Positions 1-12,820 are shown, counted from the stretch's first letter. The stretch: DNA of 64,000 nucleotides from Taudactylus pleione (GCA_031769625.1 JAUIMM010000719.1:186001-250000); one strand, 5' to 3'. Numbers and translations: made by a program. Notes: generated from the letters alone by a model not told the origin.

Positions 1-1310
1 GGGGCAGAGCATGGGCGACTACTAGTGGGGGCACTGTATAGGGGGGACTACTACTGGGGGCAGAGCATGGGGGGACTACTACTGGGGGCAGAGCATGGGG
101 GGACTACTACTGGGGCACTGTATAGGGGGGACTACTACTGGGGCAGAGCATGGGGGGAATACTACTGGGGGAAGAGCCATGGGGGACTACTACTGGGGGA
201 ACTGTATAGGGGGGACTACTACTGGGGGCAGAGCATGGGGGGACTACTACTGGGGGAACTGTATGGGGGGACTACTACTGCAGGCAGAGCATGGAGGGAC
301 TACTACTGGGGGCAGAGCATGGGTGACAACTACTGGGGGCACTGTATAGAGGGGGACTACTACTGGGGGCAGAGCATGAGGGGGACTACTACTGGGGGCA
401 GAGCATGGGGGGACTACTACTGGGGGCACTGTATACCGGGGCACTACTACACAGCATTGGGGACTACTAGTGGGGGCAATGTATAGGGGGGACTACAACT
501 ACTATGGGCAGAGCATGGGGGGACTACTACTGGGAGCAGAGCATGGGGGACTACTACTGGGGGCACTGTATAGGGAGGAATACTACTGGGGGCAGAGCAT
601 GGGGGACAACTACTGGGGGCAGATCATGGGAGGACTACTACTGGGGGAAGATCATGGGGGGACTACTACTGGGGGCAGAGCATGGGATGGAGTACTATTG
701 GGGGCAGAGCATGGGGGGACTACTACTGGGGGCAGAGCATGGGGGGACAACTACTGGGGGCACTGTATAGGGGGTGACTACTACAAGGGCAGAGCATGGG
801 GGGACTACTACTGGGGGCACTGTATTGGGAACTACTACTACTGGGGGAAATGCTTTTGTGGGAATACTACTGGAGGCACTATATAAAGGACACTGCATAG
901 GCAAGATTACTACTGGACGCACTGTATAGGGGTGGACTACTACTGAGGGCAATGCATAGGGGGAACTTCTACTGAGGGCAATGCATAGGGGGAACCACTA
1001 CTGGGGGCACTGTATAGGGGGGACCACTACTGTGGGCATTATATAAGGGGCACAGTATAGGGAAGACCAATACTGGGGCACTGTATAGGGGGACCACTGC
1101 TGTGGGCATTATATAAGGGGCACATCATAGGGAAGACTAATACTGGAGGCACTGCATAAGGGGCACTACTACAGGGGGCACTGCATAGTTAGGACTACTA
1201 CAGGGGGCACTGCATAGGGAGGACTACTACAGGGGGCACTGCATAGGAGGGACCATTACTGGTGACATTGCATAAGGGGTAGTTGTACAGTGGACATTGC
1301 AAGAGGGGCA
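1..1310. repeat. 27-bp GC-rich minisatellite
   Basis: Tandem, imperfect copies of a unit of about 27 bp built from GGGGGACTACTACTGGGGG plus CAGAGCAT or CACTGTATA run from the window edge. They become degenerate after about 900 and fade out near 1300. Several open frames occur because the unit is close to a multiple of three, and they encode only low-complexity repeats. The left end of the array lies outside the window. Confidence 0.9.
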
Positions 1311-2043
1311 TTAAGGTGAATAGAAAGAAAAAAAAATCCAAGGGTGACGAGAAACGGTGTTATATAGGGGCCCCCACAAGTTTGTTGCCCAGGGGCCCCC
1401 ACAGACCTTTATCCGGCCCTGTGTGTGCGTCATATAAATGACTGTAAATAAATAACTGATCATTATATTCTGAAAGGCTGAGTGTTACAGATTCCTCAGA
1501 TCTTTCTGTATGTCAGGCAGGGTTATGACAGTCTGGTTATCTTGGGTTCATTGTACTGAGGGTCGGCTTTTACCGAGATTGCAGATAGCCATTGTTTAGC
1601 AGAGTTGCCAATGAGAGTTCGGTATTTTTTGTGGTGTCACCTTTAATAGTTTTTAGTTGGAACTGTCTGATGATCACCTAATGGCTTACTGTCGGCTTTG
1701 TTTAGTATGACAGTGCCCCCGTCCTCACCAGCAGCCTATAATGTGCTCTCTATGTTGTCAGTTGTTAGTGTAGAGCCTGTTTTCTTGCTGTGTGAGGTGG
1801 AACTTTGCATTTCTTGTTGTGGTCCTTTGTTTATTACTTCCTCAGTTAGATTGTGAGAGGCGTAAAATGCACAGATAAACGTTTCCATGTTTTGTTGGCA
1901 TTTGCTGTTCACTTCTCTCAACCGACATATTCTTCAAATGTTGTAATAAATAACTGATTATGGGGACTGGAGAACTGTAATGTGCTCAGTTTGTATTGTA
2001 CCTCACCACCCATGCAAATCATACTGAATATTAGGTACATAGA
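1311..2043. other. Unassigned intergenic or intronic sequence
   Basis: Ordinary mixed-composition sequence. I see no exon with matching splice borders, no tandem repeat and no clear transposon terminus. A 61-codon minus-strand frame at 1736-1921 has no recognisable feature. Confidence 0.4.
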
Positions 2044-2526
2044 CCCTGATTCAGAGCCGGACACTCTTTGTGAGCGCTCGCTCTGAATCAGGGCGGCCTG
2101 TTTTGTATTTTTGGCCGGCCTCCAGTCCGCTCGCTAAGCTGTGTGTGACCACCCACAGCTTTAGCAGGCGGCCAGGTGATGGTTGCGACCATCGGGCTTG
2201 TGACGAGACCTTTGTGGTAGGGTCTCGTCCACTGCAAGCCCCAGTAATAGAGCAGGAAGCTCACTACTGACATCACGGGTAATGTCAGTAGGGCCACCCC
2301 CAAATGGCAGGCGTTCCTTTGGGAACGCCTCCGTTTGGCCTGCAACCCCCCGACCCAACTACAAAACAGGACGAGCTGTCGATCAACATCGACAGCCGAC
2401 CCGTTTTGCTGTGAGCCCCGAGCGAGTGAAGTTCTCACTCGCTCCGTGGCTCACGCACGCCGTGCTTCCAGGCCATCGACCCGCTTGCGAGCGCTATGCA
2501 CTCGTGAGCGGGTCTCAATCAGGCCC
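2044..2526. mobile_element. Multi-hairpin non-autonomous DNA element, copy 1
   Basis: Begins CCCTGATTCAGAG and ends CTCAATCAGGCCC, an imperfect terminal inverted repeat. The interior is a chain of short palindromes, including a GCTGTGTGTGACCACCCACAGC hairpin type and a GCTGTCGATCAACATCGACAGC hairpin type shared with the copies at 5138, 14623, 18602 and 30978. No protein is encoded. Assignment to a PIF/Harbinger-like superfamily is inferred from the TAA duplication at the best copy (18602-19150). Confidence 0.7.
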
Positions 2527-2589
2527 ATATTACAGTGAAAGGGCCTTTATCTATACTCCATCACATACTGATAAATCCAGAACAATATA

Positions 2590-2830
2590 CAGTGCACCCA
2601 GAAAGTATTCACAGCGCTTCACTTTTTCCACATTTGGTTATGTTACAACCTTATTCCAAAATGGAATAAATTCATATTTGTCCTAAAAATTCTACACACA
2701 ATACCCCCATAATGACAACTTGTAAAAAGTTTTTTTGAGATTTTTGCAAATTTCATTAAAAGAAAAAACAAACTAAGAAATCACATGTACATAAGTACTC
2801 ACAGCCTTTGCTCCATACTTTTCTTCATAA
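2590..2830. mobile_element. Tc1/mariner-type terminal repeat fragment
   Basis: After TA the sequence reads CAGTGCACCCAGAAAGTATT and continues through an AT-rich stretch. I recognise this from memory as the long terminal inverted repeat of a Tc1/mariner family found in fish and frog genomes. No transposase and no matching right terminus follow, so this is a one-ended remnant. Confidence 0.6.
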
Positions 2831-2839
2831 TACATAAGG

Positions 2840-3520
2840 TGCGAGTTGATATTTTCTCTTCTAATTCGCATAGCAAATTCATTTTGCAATCCAATTAGCA
2901 ACTTGCACTAAATCAGTCGGACTGAATTGACATTTTTCCATTTCGCAACCCCCTGGGGTGAAAGCTGGAGGGAGAATCTTTATTTTAAGGTTAAAATGTC
3001 GGGACACTGTGCTGAACCCCTTGGACACCCCTTTAATGACTAATTAGGCAATTGAAAGTTTCCAATCAGCTTTATTAGTCCAATAATTACGTCATTTTTT
3101 AGGGTAAAAAAAAATTGTCCTCAAAGTACCCCCAAATCACCTTTTTTCCTACTTTTTTTGTATTTTTCTTACATTTTTAATACAAGCACAAATCAGCTAT
3201 TTGACAACATTTCAAAACCAACATTGCCTCCCTAATGCCCACAAACAGCCTTCTATACGGTACTTCTAATGAAATTGTCCATTTTTTGGGGGTCCACGAT
3301 GATCTCCCCACTCTTTCATACACTTCTCTCAAATATCATTTGGCAGTCAATGCGCAAACCTCCGCTGCGAGTAGTGTGAATAGACATTTTTAGTTGGATT
3401 GGAGAATTCTCTGGAGCGCTCATCAATGCGAAGTCTGCGAGTTTCAAGAAACAAACTCGACACTTGCAATTCACACTTAATTGGATTGACCCCAAAGTAT
3501 GTTTTAATGTTGAGCTTATC
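2840..3520. mobile_element. AT-rich dispersed element (family D), apparently complete
   Basis: The stretch around 2960-3060 (AATCTTTATTTTAAGGTTAAAA, GACACTGTGCTGAACCCC, GACTAATTAGGCAATTG) reappears in reverse complement near 27,680-28,250, where another element interrupts it. The outer parts carry complementary CGCAT/GCGAGTTT-like segments, suggesting a foldback element. It has no coding capacity. Confidence 0.5.
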
Positions 3521-3673
3521 CAAATTCATCCTGTAGTTTTTGCATGATGCCAGGACAGACAGTCAAACAAAAATTATGAAAATTAAAAAATTGTCCCCAT
3601 GGTTTATACACAGTCCCCAGGAGTACATTTCTCCAAAACTATTTCTATGTACGGCCACAACCATTACAACTTT

Positions 3674-3870
3674 ATTATAAATAATAATAATAATAATATA
3701 ACATAATAATAGCAATAAAAATAAGAATACTAATAATAATAATAGCAGTAAAAATAATAATACTAATAATAATAATAGCAATAAAAATAATAATACTAAT
3801 AATAATAATAATAGCAGTACAAATAATAATACTACTAATAATAATAGCAATAACAATAATAATACTGATA
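3674..3870. repeat. (AAT)n microsatellite with AGC/ACT variants
   Basis: About 200 bp of TAATAATAA interrupted by AGCAATAAA and AGTA variants. The 105- and 73-codon minus frames here are poly-Leu/Ile artefacts of the repeat. Confidence 0.95.
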
Positions 3871-4454
3871 TTGTTGTCACTTTGGAAAACCAGCATCAGA
3901 GATCACTCATCTTCAACGAATACACAGCACCACCACTATAATCAAAATCCCTCCCCCTTAGTTACTTCAACCAATCCCTACTCCTTACATCCTAATTACA
4001 CATACAGTATATTTGATACATCTTTACCAACTTATACATAGCTCAGTTATTTTTCCTTCCACACACCTTTGCTTGTTCCCAGAGAATCTTCCATATCCTT
4101 TGTTCCTCTGCGAGTCCTTGAGGGCCATAAAGAGATAGTAAATGTCTTTTCTTTACAGTAAACACGGGTCAGTTAATGTAACTGAGCAATGTGCTGGGCA
4201 TAGAATGGTGCCAGTAGTGATATCACCAACGTTCTGCATCCCCTCACCTCCTGCGTGCTGCAGAGTGATACCCCATGGCAGGGAGAGTGAGGTATGAGAG
4301 TAACACATCTTGTGTTATTATATTATCAGGCATATCTCTCTATGGACAGGGGCCCTGTAGGACACATTCCTCTTCATGTCTTCCATGTATGAACTTGGTT
4401 GAAGTGTGCACCTTAATTTGACAAACCATATTTAATAATGTCTGTATTTTCCAG
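3871..4454. other. Sequence upstream of the Ig exon (probable intron)
   Basis: No repeat or second exon is recognised. The signal-peptide exon expected before a V-set exon was not found here with confidence. The segment ends in an acceptor, TATTTTCCAG. Confidence 0.4.
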
Positions 4455-4805
4455 TTTGCAGCCATTTTCCAGAGGACGATACAGACACAGTGACTGGTAT
4501 AGTCAGTCACAGCGTTACATTACCTTGTTCCTTCACCATGCCAGACAACTGGAAAGACAGCGAAATTCAGGTCACATGGTTTAGAAACTTTACCGAAAGG
4601 TTACTGAATTGCTCGCTGTGGGATGGACGACCGCCAGTTTGCTGGAAATTGATGGACACATCCAGGACTCACCTCTCCCAGAATGTCTTTGGGAATGCTG
4701 ACCTACACATTTCCAACCTCCAAATGGTAGATGCTGGACCATACCAATGCTGGTTATTCCTACCGGATGCCTACCGCCGACACGACACGTTCCTCAGGGT
4801 GAATG
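4455..4805 (+). CDS. V-set immunoglobulin domain exon of a short membrane receptor
   Basis: This exon encodes a single extracellular V-type Ig domain of about 117 residues. It shows the hallmark first cysteine in VTLPCSF, the core tryptophan in VTWFR and the D-x-G-x-Y-x-C motif (DAGPYQC) before the second cysteine. Two sequons (NFT, NCS) and two additional cysteines (NCS and VCW) sit mid-domain and could form an extra disulphide. The acceptor TTTTCCAG/TT and the donor AATG/GTAAGG are both phase 1, as is usual for Ig exons. The frame joins exactly to the transmembrane exon at 15185. The signal-peptide exon is missing from what I can identify. Overall form (one V domain, short stalk, transmembrane segment, short tail) resembles NCR3-like and other paired or activating receptors, but I cannot assign a family member from sequence alone. 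Confidence 0.8.
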
Positions 4806-5137
4806 GTAAGGCTGCTAATGGCGATTCAATTACAAAAAGTGAAAAGCTAATAACAAAATAAAATTTTACTAAAGTTCAAGTTTTTCTTAGAAATTTGACG
4901 AGATACTAAATGCCCCACCCCCAGGAATTACAGATTGAATTAGGGTAAGGGCAGTACTTCGGTACCACAATAGAAGTACGCAGCTAGAGCAGGGAGCAGA
5001 AACATTACAATATCTTTTTATGGCTTCTTATGAAATTTCTACAGGTAATTATGAGGTTCTAAACTTTATCCTTTTATTTTATGTTTTTTGTTTTAATTTT
5101 TAAGGGGGTCATAATTGGCTCTTAGATTGATACTTAC
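4806..5137. other. Intron sequence of the Ig receptor gene
   Basis: Begins with the GTAAGG donor. AT-rich, with no distinct feature recognised before the element at 5138. Confidence 0.5.
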
Positions 5138-5689
5138 GGCCTTATTCAGAGGCGGTCGGAGGATGCAAGCAGTCGTTCAGAAACTGGGCGACCGCTTGCA
5201 TCCTGACCGCCTGACTCTGTTTTGGTCGTTAGGCTGTGGGTTTACACCCACAGCTCTAACGACCGCTAGGGTGATGGTCGCGATGGTCAGAGACCATCGC
5301 GACCATCGGGGCTTACGACAAGACTCTAGGGTAGGGTCTCACTTGTCATAAGCCCCGGAGAGCTTCTGGCTCTGTCAGAGCCAGAAGCTCTCCACTGACA
5401 TCACTAGTGATGTCAGTGGGGCCTCCCCCGAACGGTAGGCGTTCCCATGGGAATGCCTCCGTTTGGGCTGCCACCCCCCCGGCCCGCCTTCCAAATGGGG
5501 CGAGCTGTCAATCAACATCGACAGCTCGCCCCCTTTGGAAAGAGACCCGCTACGACCGCCGCTGTCGGTCGTAGAGGGTCTCATGCATGCGCATGAAGGA
5601 GCCGGCTCCCTCGTGTGCATGCGCACTTGACAAACATCGAGGCGGCCGTCCAGTCGTAGACCGTACGGCCGCCTCTGAATGAAGGCCTT
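5138..5689. mobile_element. Multi-hairpin non-autonomous DNA element, copy 2
   Basis: Near-complete copy with inverted termini GGCCTTATTCAGAGGCGG and CCGCCTCTGAATGAAGGCC. Inside are successive hairpins, for example CTGTGGGTTTACACCCACAG, GCGATGGTCAGAGACCATCGC, AGCTTCTGGCTCTGTCAGAG with its complement, CACTGACATCACTAGTGATG with its complement, and a GGGCGAGCTGTC arm pair around CAATCAACATC. It lies in the intron of the Ig gene and has no coding capacity. Confidence 0.75.
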
Positions 5690-5794
5690 AGTTCTTATAT
5701 ACTTTGATAACATATTGGAATTAGTACTTGCTAATTCCTCTCAGGATTGGTAACCCATGTATTTATGCACACAGTCTCACTGGGATAGTATGCT

Positions 5795-6234
5795 TATCCA
5801 TTGCGATCGCTAGGCCATCACAGCACTACATAAGGACTCCCCCCTTTCCTTACATACATCCGTAATGTTTAGCAAGACTGTAAAACCATTGGTAACATTG
5901 GAGCCTCACGCTCACTTGCACAAGGTCAGACCTAACTCAGAAATTGCTAAACTTCCTGTATGCAGAGAGCGCTCAGGCAGCCTATGGCATCATAATGGAT
6001 AATTTATACACGCCCCTGCAATGGCGTTCAAACGCACTGGCACATATGTGCCACCCCCCTGTCACCTCCCCCAAATGGTACTTCCTGTCAATCACTCAGC
6101 GATGGGTCTGCGTAGTCTCTGCCATCACAGTCCCGGTTCGCACACACGCACTTTGATGCATACACATGCGCAGAACACAACAATCGGCCGATAGCCTGCG
6201 TAATCGCAGTTTGATCCATGCTGAATCAGACCCA
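5795..6234. mobile_element. Dispersed non-autonomous element, family B
   Basis: Shares TTATGCACGCCCCTGCAATG, ACGCACTGGCAC and CTTCCTGTCAATCACTC with the copies at 12821, 14079 and 27739, and in reverse orientation at 51391, 52061 and 56280. It ends GCTGAATCAGACCC, the family's right terminus. Non-coding. Confidence 0.65.
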
Positions 6235-6534
6235 ATGTTCAAAATTTACTGAACTGCGAGCATTTTTACTGACGCTTTATCATGCGATAAAGTGTGGAAT
6301 TCGGAGGCTGCAATCACAAAAACATTTTATTCTCGTGTCTGGATTTGTACTTTATACTTACTGACTGGCAGAAATCTCCTTTATATTTTTGCTGACCTAT
6401 GGCAGTCCTAGTTATCTCTTGGAAAGTTCATACAATCGCTTCTCTAGGGATATAGCACAATTTCCAGAGATTTGCGGCATGTTATGTTTGATTATGAAGA
6501 CAAATCCTGATTCACACTGATAGAGACAGAATAA

Positions 6535-6600
6535 ATATTTTATTATTATTATTATTATTATTACTATTATTATTACTATTATTACTGTTATTATTATTAC

Positions 6601-6645
<45 letters not shown>

Positions 6646-6729
6646 TATTACTGTTATTATTATTATTACTATTATTATTATTACTATTACTATTATTATT
6701 ACTATTACTATTATTATTATTACTATTAC

Positions 6730-6774
<45 letters not shown>

Positions 6775-6783
6775 TATTATTAC

Positions 6784-6858
<75 letters not shown>

Positions 6859-6917
6859 TACTATTATTATTACTATTACTATTATTATTATTACTATTAT
6901 TATTATTATTATTATTA
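6535..6917. repeat. (TTA)n microsatellite with TAC interruptions
   Basis: About 380 bp of TTATTATTACTATTA-type triplets. The 204- and 234-codon minus frames are poly-Ile/Val and poly-Asn/Ser artefacts. Confidence 0.97.
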
Positions 6918-7264
6918 GCCCATTGAGGACAAAATAAAAATAAATTGTAGAAGAAATACAAAAGGCAACAACTGGGTTTGGTACCATCATGCAATGGAAA
7001 ACTCCTGTACTGGTAATATAATACATTGCTGATAAGATGAAATGTGAATATTAAACAAAAATATAGCAGGATAGAACAAAAAGATAAGAAGGAAAGGGAA
7101 GACACAGAAAAGAAGGTGAGAAAAAAAGAGAAGTCACTTGTGTCAGCTAAGCAGGGTTGGATTAAGGCTTGTGGGGGCGCCAGAGCAACTAAGTTGTGGG
7201 GCCCCCTCCAAGCCACACAGAGCTTACCCCCCCTCCCCCTTGAAAGCCATGCACTGAGCCATGT

Positions 7265-7737
7265 ACAAATTCCATAGACAAAAAAGCTTACGGTTTCACA
7301 TGTCCCATTAAGGCTTCTTAGACATGATCTGAATTTTCACACCCGCTCTGTCTCCTCCCCCCCATCCACCCCATTCTTATCCCATCTGAGCAGCTCTACC
7401 TTTTGCTCAGACCTCAGTTGTATAGGCTGCATGTGTGTATTCCAATGAGCACACAATTCTGTGAATTAGTAGCTCCACCATTTTGTGAGTGACAGCAATC
7501 TCCTTCTGTGAGAGTGCTGAATCTGCAGTTTACCACAGGGTGTGATTGCATACCATATCTGTATTAAGAAAGGAACATGTCCATTAAGGCGTCAGCCTTA
7601 TTGATTGGAATTTCATTGCTTTTTTAAGGTTGAGTGGCAAAAATTCAGTAGGTTTTGTGAAATTTCAGATCATGTCTAAGAAGCATTAATGGGACACGTG
7701 AAACCATAAGGTTTTTTGTCTATGGAATTTTATAGCT
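7265..7737. mobile_element. Foldback (MITE-like) element with 75-80 bp arms
   Basis: The left arm at 7265-7345 (containing CCATAGACAAAAAAGCTTACG and TTAGACATGATCTGAA) is the imperfect reverse complement of the right arm at 7660-7737 (TTCAGATCATGTCTAA and TTTTTTGTCTATGGAA). About 315 bp separate the arms. No transposase is present. Confidence 0.7.
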
Positions 7738-8127
7738 TTTTTTAAATTTATTAATCATCAGGGTTTGAAGGAGCAAACCGGGCCACCTATAGGAGAGAAG
7801 GGCAAAACAATGCTACACTAGCGCAAGAGGAGTAGGGGCTGGCACACAGAAGGTGGTTTGGGCATGCAGAGTGAGAGATGGCTGCAGGCATGCGGAACAG
7901 TGGCAGCAGCGTGGGTGTGGGGTAGCAGCAGCAGTGAGGGTGCAAAGCAGTGGCAGCAGCGGGGCAGTGAACAGGGGCATCAGCGGGTGACAGAGGGCTC
8001 ACCGCCACTGGGCATGCATCTGAGAAAATAAAATCAATTAGACACAGATGCATGGACGTATCCATGAGATCCATCCATACATCTATGTTAAAAATGTAAT
8101 ATGTGTAAAATAAAAAATTAAAAAGTA
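7738..8127. other. Unassigned intronic sequence with CAGCAG-rich patch
   Basis: Contains a short GGCAGCAGCG-rich patch near 7900-7990. No exon or transposon border is supported. Confidence 0.35.
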
Positions 8128-8560
8128 GGTGGCCCCCTACCCTCCCAAAGCACAACCAGCCTCAGGCTTTTCACTGCCAGTCCTGGTTGTGAAAATACTG
8201 GGGACAAAAAGTGTAAAGGTCCCCCGTATTTAGTACAACCAGCCCAGGGCTTTTCAGAGCAAGTCCTTGTTGTCAGGATACAGGGTACAAAAGACATAGG
8301 GGTCTCCTGTATTTAACACAGCCAGCACTGGGCTCAGCCAAGCTGGCCCTGGTTTTGGAAATACAAGTGACAAAAAGCATAGGGGTTCCCTGTATTTTCC
8401 TTAACCAGCCATAAGCTCTTTCTAGTGGGGGGGAATAATGCCACAGCCAGGAGAACCCTTTCACCAGGTCCCCTGGCTTTTTAGAGCCAGTTCTGGATGT
8501 CAAAATACAGGGGAAAAATGACATAGGATTCACCTATATTTTCCCTGTATTCCCTTGTAT
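8128..8560. repeat. Short tandem array of a roughly 90-bp unit
   Basis: Four to five degenerate copies of a unit containing ACAACCAGCCCAGGGCTTTT, then a GTCCTGGTTGT-type segment, then AATACAGGGGACAAAAAG and GGGGTCCCCTGTATTT. Part of each unit is complementary to another part (CAACCAG and CTGGTTG), so each can fold. Confidence 0.65.
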
Positions 8561-9159
8561 TCATGAGGCTCCATACCCCGTATTTTAATGCAGTGATTTA
8601 CAGGGATATGGGGGTATGGCTTGCCATATTTGCTCCGCCGCCAATGCGGCAAGTTACTGTAGGGGGAATCGGTGTGTCAGGGGGGTTCTACTCAGAAACC
8701 CCCCTGAAGTGTGGAGCCAGCCCCTCTCCGCTATTGAAGAAAGCTGATGCTGATGCACTGACTGTGCTGCTGTAGTTGGTAGAAAAACAGAGGCTGCTGA
8801 TCCTCTACCCGGGAACAGGTGTTGCTGGACACGTGTTCTCGACAGGGTCACATTGACCCTGTGTGGGGGCCTGAGGATGACACCCCTGTTGCCTCCCCTT
8901 TATCCTGCCCTGCAATGAAGGCACTATGGATGAGAAAGAGGTAGAGTGAGTAGCATAATCTGAAGTTTCTTTGAAGCTTAACCAGGTATACCAGGTGGCA
9001 GTGAAGTCAGAGGAGGACAATCTTGAGAAGGATGTAAGGTGCTCCATGAGCATGTAGTGGTCCACTCTCTGAAACCACCAAGAGATACAGTAGGAGGGAC
9101 TGTCAAAAGCAGGGTATGGTCACTCTCGCAGCATTCATCAGATGACCTCCAGGCCTGGT
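8561..9159. other. Unassigned intronic sequence
   Basis: Mixed composition. Short open frames of up to 86 codons here have no recognisable domain. Confidence 0.35.
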
Positions 9160-12110
9160 AATTGTAAAGGAGGTGTGGTAGGAATATTACTCTTCCAATC
9201 TTTCACATACACGGTTCTCCCACAGATACCTTCACTAATATTTAGATCATTTGAAGTACATTCTATCAGGACTTTCACCCCTTTCTCTCTGCGAGTTGCT
9301 GTTATCTATTGCCCACCTGGGCCACCTCAACAATTTCTGGAAAACTTTTCTGCCTGGTCCCTCACTTTCAATCCTCAGACATCTCCGCCATCATTATGGG
9401 TGATTTCAATATCCCCATTGACAGTTCACAATCTCCTCATACCTCCAAACTACTCTCTTTAACCTCCTTTCGGCCTCTCCCAATGGACTGACTCCTCTAC
9501 TCATCAGGAGGGCAACTGCCTTGATCTTGTATTCACCAGACTATGCTTAGTTTTTGATTTCACTAATGCTCATTTCCCTCTTTCAGATCACAACCTTATC
9601 ACCTGCACACTCTCCTCCATTACATCAATGTCATTGAAATCATCCAAACCTAAAACCAGCAGAAATATTAATGCTATTAACCTTCAACAACTATCTACCT
9701 CTCTACAACAACAACTTTCACCAATTTCTACATTCACTTCTCCTGAGACTGCTGCATCACACCTAAACCAGATCCTAGAAATAGCCCTCGATGAAGTAGC
9801 TCCAGCTACCCATCACACACCATGTAGATATAGACGTCAACCATGGCATTCTAACTTAATAAGGCATCTACAAAAACTCTCATGTAAAGTTGAACGTCAG
9901 TGGCGAAAGTCTCATACTCCAAGTGACGTCCTCACATATAAGACTATCTACAACTCTTATCGTACTGCTCTGGACACTGCCAAACAAACATATTTCCAAT
10001 CTCTTATTTCTGCTCAAGCCTCTAACCCCAAGCGATTTTTTAATACACTTAAACTGCTTCTTACCCCTCCATCACCCAAACCACCTGCTACTATCTGTGC
10101 GCAAGATCTTGCTTCCTAATTTTGGTACAAGATTGATAAGATCCAAAATGAAATGGTAGGCTCTTCCTCAGCTAGTGACCTGCTCAATTCCCTGCCTAAA
10201 CCCTCTGGCACATTCTCTTCATTTGATCTCACAAACGAAGATGAAGTATCTGCACTCTTCTCATCCGCCTACTCTATTACCTCTCCTCTAGATCCTATAC
10301 CCTCACAAATCAGTAAAGCTCTGTCTCCTGTGCTTATCCCAACCCTAATTAAGATCTGTAATCTCTCTCTCTCTACTGGCAACATTCCATGACTGTTCAA
10401 GTACACAGTGATTACTCCCATTCTGAAAAAAAACAAAATTCTCACCCTAACACTCTCTCAAATTACCGTCCTATCTCCCAGCTCTCATGCCCCTCCAAGC
10501 TACTTGAGAAGACACACTTTCTTAACTCACACAACTTATTGGACCCAATTCAGTCCGGCTTTCGTTCCCAACACTCCACAGAGACAGCACTGACTAAGGT
10601 AGTAAATGATCTTGTCACTGCCAAGGCTAAAGGCCATTACTCACTCCTAATTCTTCTAGATCTCTCTGCTGCTTTTGACACTGTTGACCACAAACACTGC
10701 AATCCCTAGGTCTTAAGGACACAGCTCCTCCTTGGTTCTCTTCCTGTCTGATTGCTCTTTTACTGTTCGTTTTTCTGATTCTGCCTCCTCTTCGCTACCT
10801 CTATCAGTTGGAGTACCGCAAGGCTCTGTCTTAGGTCCTTTGCTATTCTCAATCTATACCACCTCTCTTGGCAAACTAATCCGCTCTTTTGGATTTCAGT
10901 ACCATCTGTATATAGATGATACTCAAATCTACCTATCTTCCCCAGATTTATCACCATCTGTATTGGTCCGTGTCACTGAATGTATTTTTGCCATTTCATC
11001 TTGGATGTCATCTTGCCACCTGAAACTTAATATTTGTAAAACAGAATGAATTATATTTCCACTGGCCAATAACAGTTACCAACCTGATCTCTCTATCACT
11101 GTTGATACCTTGACCATCCACCCTGCCCCACAAGCTTGCTGCCTTGGTGTCATCCTTGACTCTGAATTGTCCTTTGTTCCCCACATTCAATCTGTCTTAA
11201 AATCATGTTACATACATCTAAAAAACATATTAAAAATTTGACCATATCTAAACAGAAGACACTGCAAAAACTCTAATCCATGCACTTATTACTTCCCACA
11301 TTGACTATTACAATAGCCTCCTTACTGGTCTTCCCAAAAACAGGCTATCGCCATTATGATCCATTATGAATGCAGCTGCAAGGTTTATCTCCCTTGTGAA
11401 ACATTCATCGTCTGCTGCCCCCCTCTGTCAGTCCCTCCATTGGTTGCCGGTTTTCTACCGTATTCAAAAAAAATACTTTCACTTACATATAAGGCTATTA
11501 ACCAAACCACACCAACATACATCTCTTCACTCATCTCAAAATATCTCCCAACCCGACCTCTCCGCTCAGCACAAGATCTGCATCTCTCATCCCCATGCAT
11601 TACTTGCTCCCATTCACGGTTACAGGACTTTCTTCATGCTGCACCCACTCTATGGAATGCCTTACCACGCACAATAAGACTTTCCTCTAGTCTCCAATCC
11701 TTCAAGCATTCCCTGAAAACTCACCTCTTCAGTCAAGCTTATCGATTCCAGAACCTCCCACATAACCTTCATATGTAATTACATTCCCTTTCACAGTCCA
11801 CACACAACCTCACACATCGTCTTTCTCTCACATCCTCATGACATTTGGTCAACATTCCTGTGGGACTGGAACATGCAGCCAACCAAGAAACTGTGCATTC
11901 TGGCTGGACCAAAATGCAATATATAGCACCTATCCTTGTGTATCAATGCCTAATTCCCTATAGATTGTAAGCTTGCGAGCAGGGCCTTCATACCAATATA
12001 TCTGACTGTTATTACCCAGTTTTGTTCTATTAATGATTACAATTGTAAAGCGCAACAGATTATGCTGCGTTATATAAGAAACTGTTAATAAATAAAAATA
12101 AATAAATGTC
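9160..12110 (+). mobile_element. Decayed L2/CR1-type LINE
   Basis: Remnants of one long retrotransposon reading frame occur in order. An apurinic endonuclease piece carries the MGDFN motif near 9395. A reverse transcriptase piece has [14 protein letters not shown] near 10,470 and [12 protein letters not shown] near 10,560. It continues with [11 protein letters not shown] near 10,660, [13 protein letters not shown] near 10,815 and the catalytic box YIDDTQIYL near 10,905. A C-terminal APTLWNALPRTIR segment lies near 11,640. The frame is broken many times by stops and frameshifts. The 3' end (TGTAAAGCGC then GTTATATAAGAAACTG then AATAAATAAA) matches the usual L2-like tail. The 5' end is truncated. 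Confidence 0.88.
9390..11778 (+). pseudogene. LINE ORF2 (endonuclease/reverse transcriptase) pseudogene
   Basis: The coding remnant of the LINE is spread over at least six frame segments (9390-9491, 9628-10119, 10153-10392, 10389-10709, 10732-11049, 11356-11778). The catalytic box reads YIDD where most L2/CR1 elements have YADD. The two catalytic aspartates are kept but the reading frame is not, so no active protein can be made. Orientation is the same as the host Ig gene. Confidence 0.85.
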
Positions 12111-12820
12111 CAAGAAGGAACTTTTTAAACTTCTAAACAGGCATTGTCCATAAGATTAAGGAGCCAGAGCTGAAGATTAGCAGACAGAAAGATGCCAGTA
12201 AATGTCTCTGATACCTTCCGAACTGTCAAGAAGATAGAAGTCAGTCATCTCCAGACAGTGCCACCAGATGTGGAGCGGAGAACCCCTTGTCTGACCACAT
12301 CGCCAACACAGAAAGGATAGATTCGGAAACATCCGATGAATGTGCATGGGACACCGATACCATCTGACCAGGATTTTGTATTGAGTCTCTAAGACATGGA
12401 TTGACTAGGAACTAGCAAAAGTATATTGAAATATCTGGGATCATTGGTCTTTCATCAACTCCAATGCAAATTCTTTCTGCCAAGTCCCTACATAAGGAGT
12501 CAATGCAGTGGTGGAATCCGCTTTACATAGCTGGTACAATAAAGATACGAGATGTCTAGGCTAAGCCTTTGCCAGACAGAGGGATTCAAATTTAGTTGTG
12601 TTCCACCGAGGACTATCACCAGCGATAGAGAGAGAGGCCTAGAATGAACAGGGTGGGAAGTCACATGTCTGCTGAAGATCCATTATTATTACCTTTTATA
12701 TATAAAGGTGCCAGAAGGGATCCCTAGCGCCATACAAAGAGATAAAACTAACAACAGGATACATAAGTATTGACTAATACAGACAGTATATAAATCTGCA
12801 TAGATAAATAATTACAGTGA
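12111..12820. other. Unassigned intronic sequence
   Basis: No coding frame, repeat or transposon border recognised. Confidence 0.35.

Noticed and set aside
4266..4300. Signal-peptide exon for the Ig gene starting at an ATG near 4275
   Set aside because: The frame encodes no hydrophobic leader and the donor is weak, so it was not listed.
6512..7216. 234-codon frame with long poly-Asn
   Set aside because: Translation of a TTA/TAC microsatellite.
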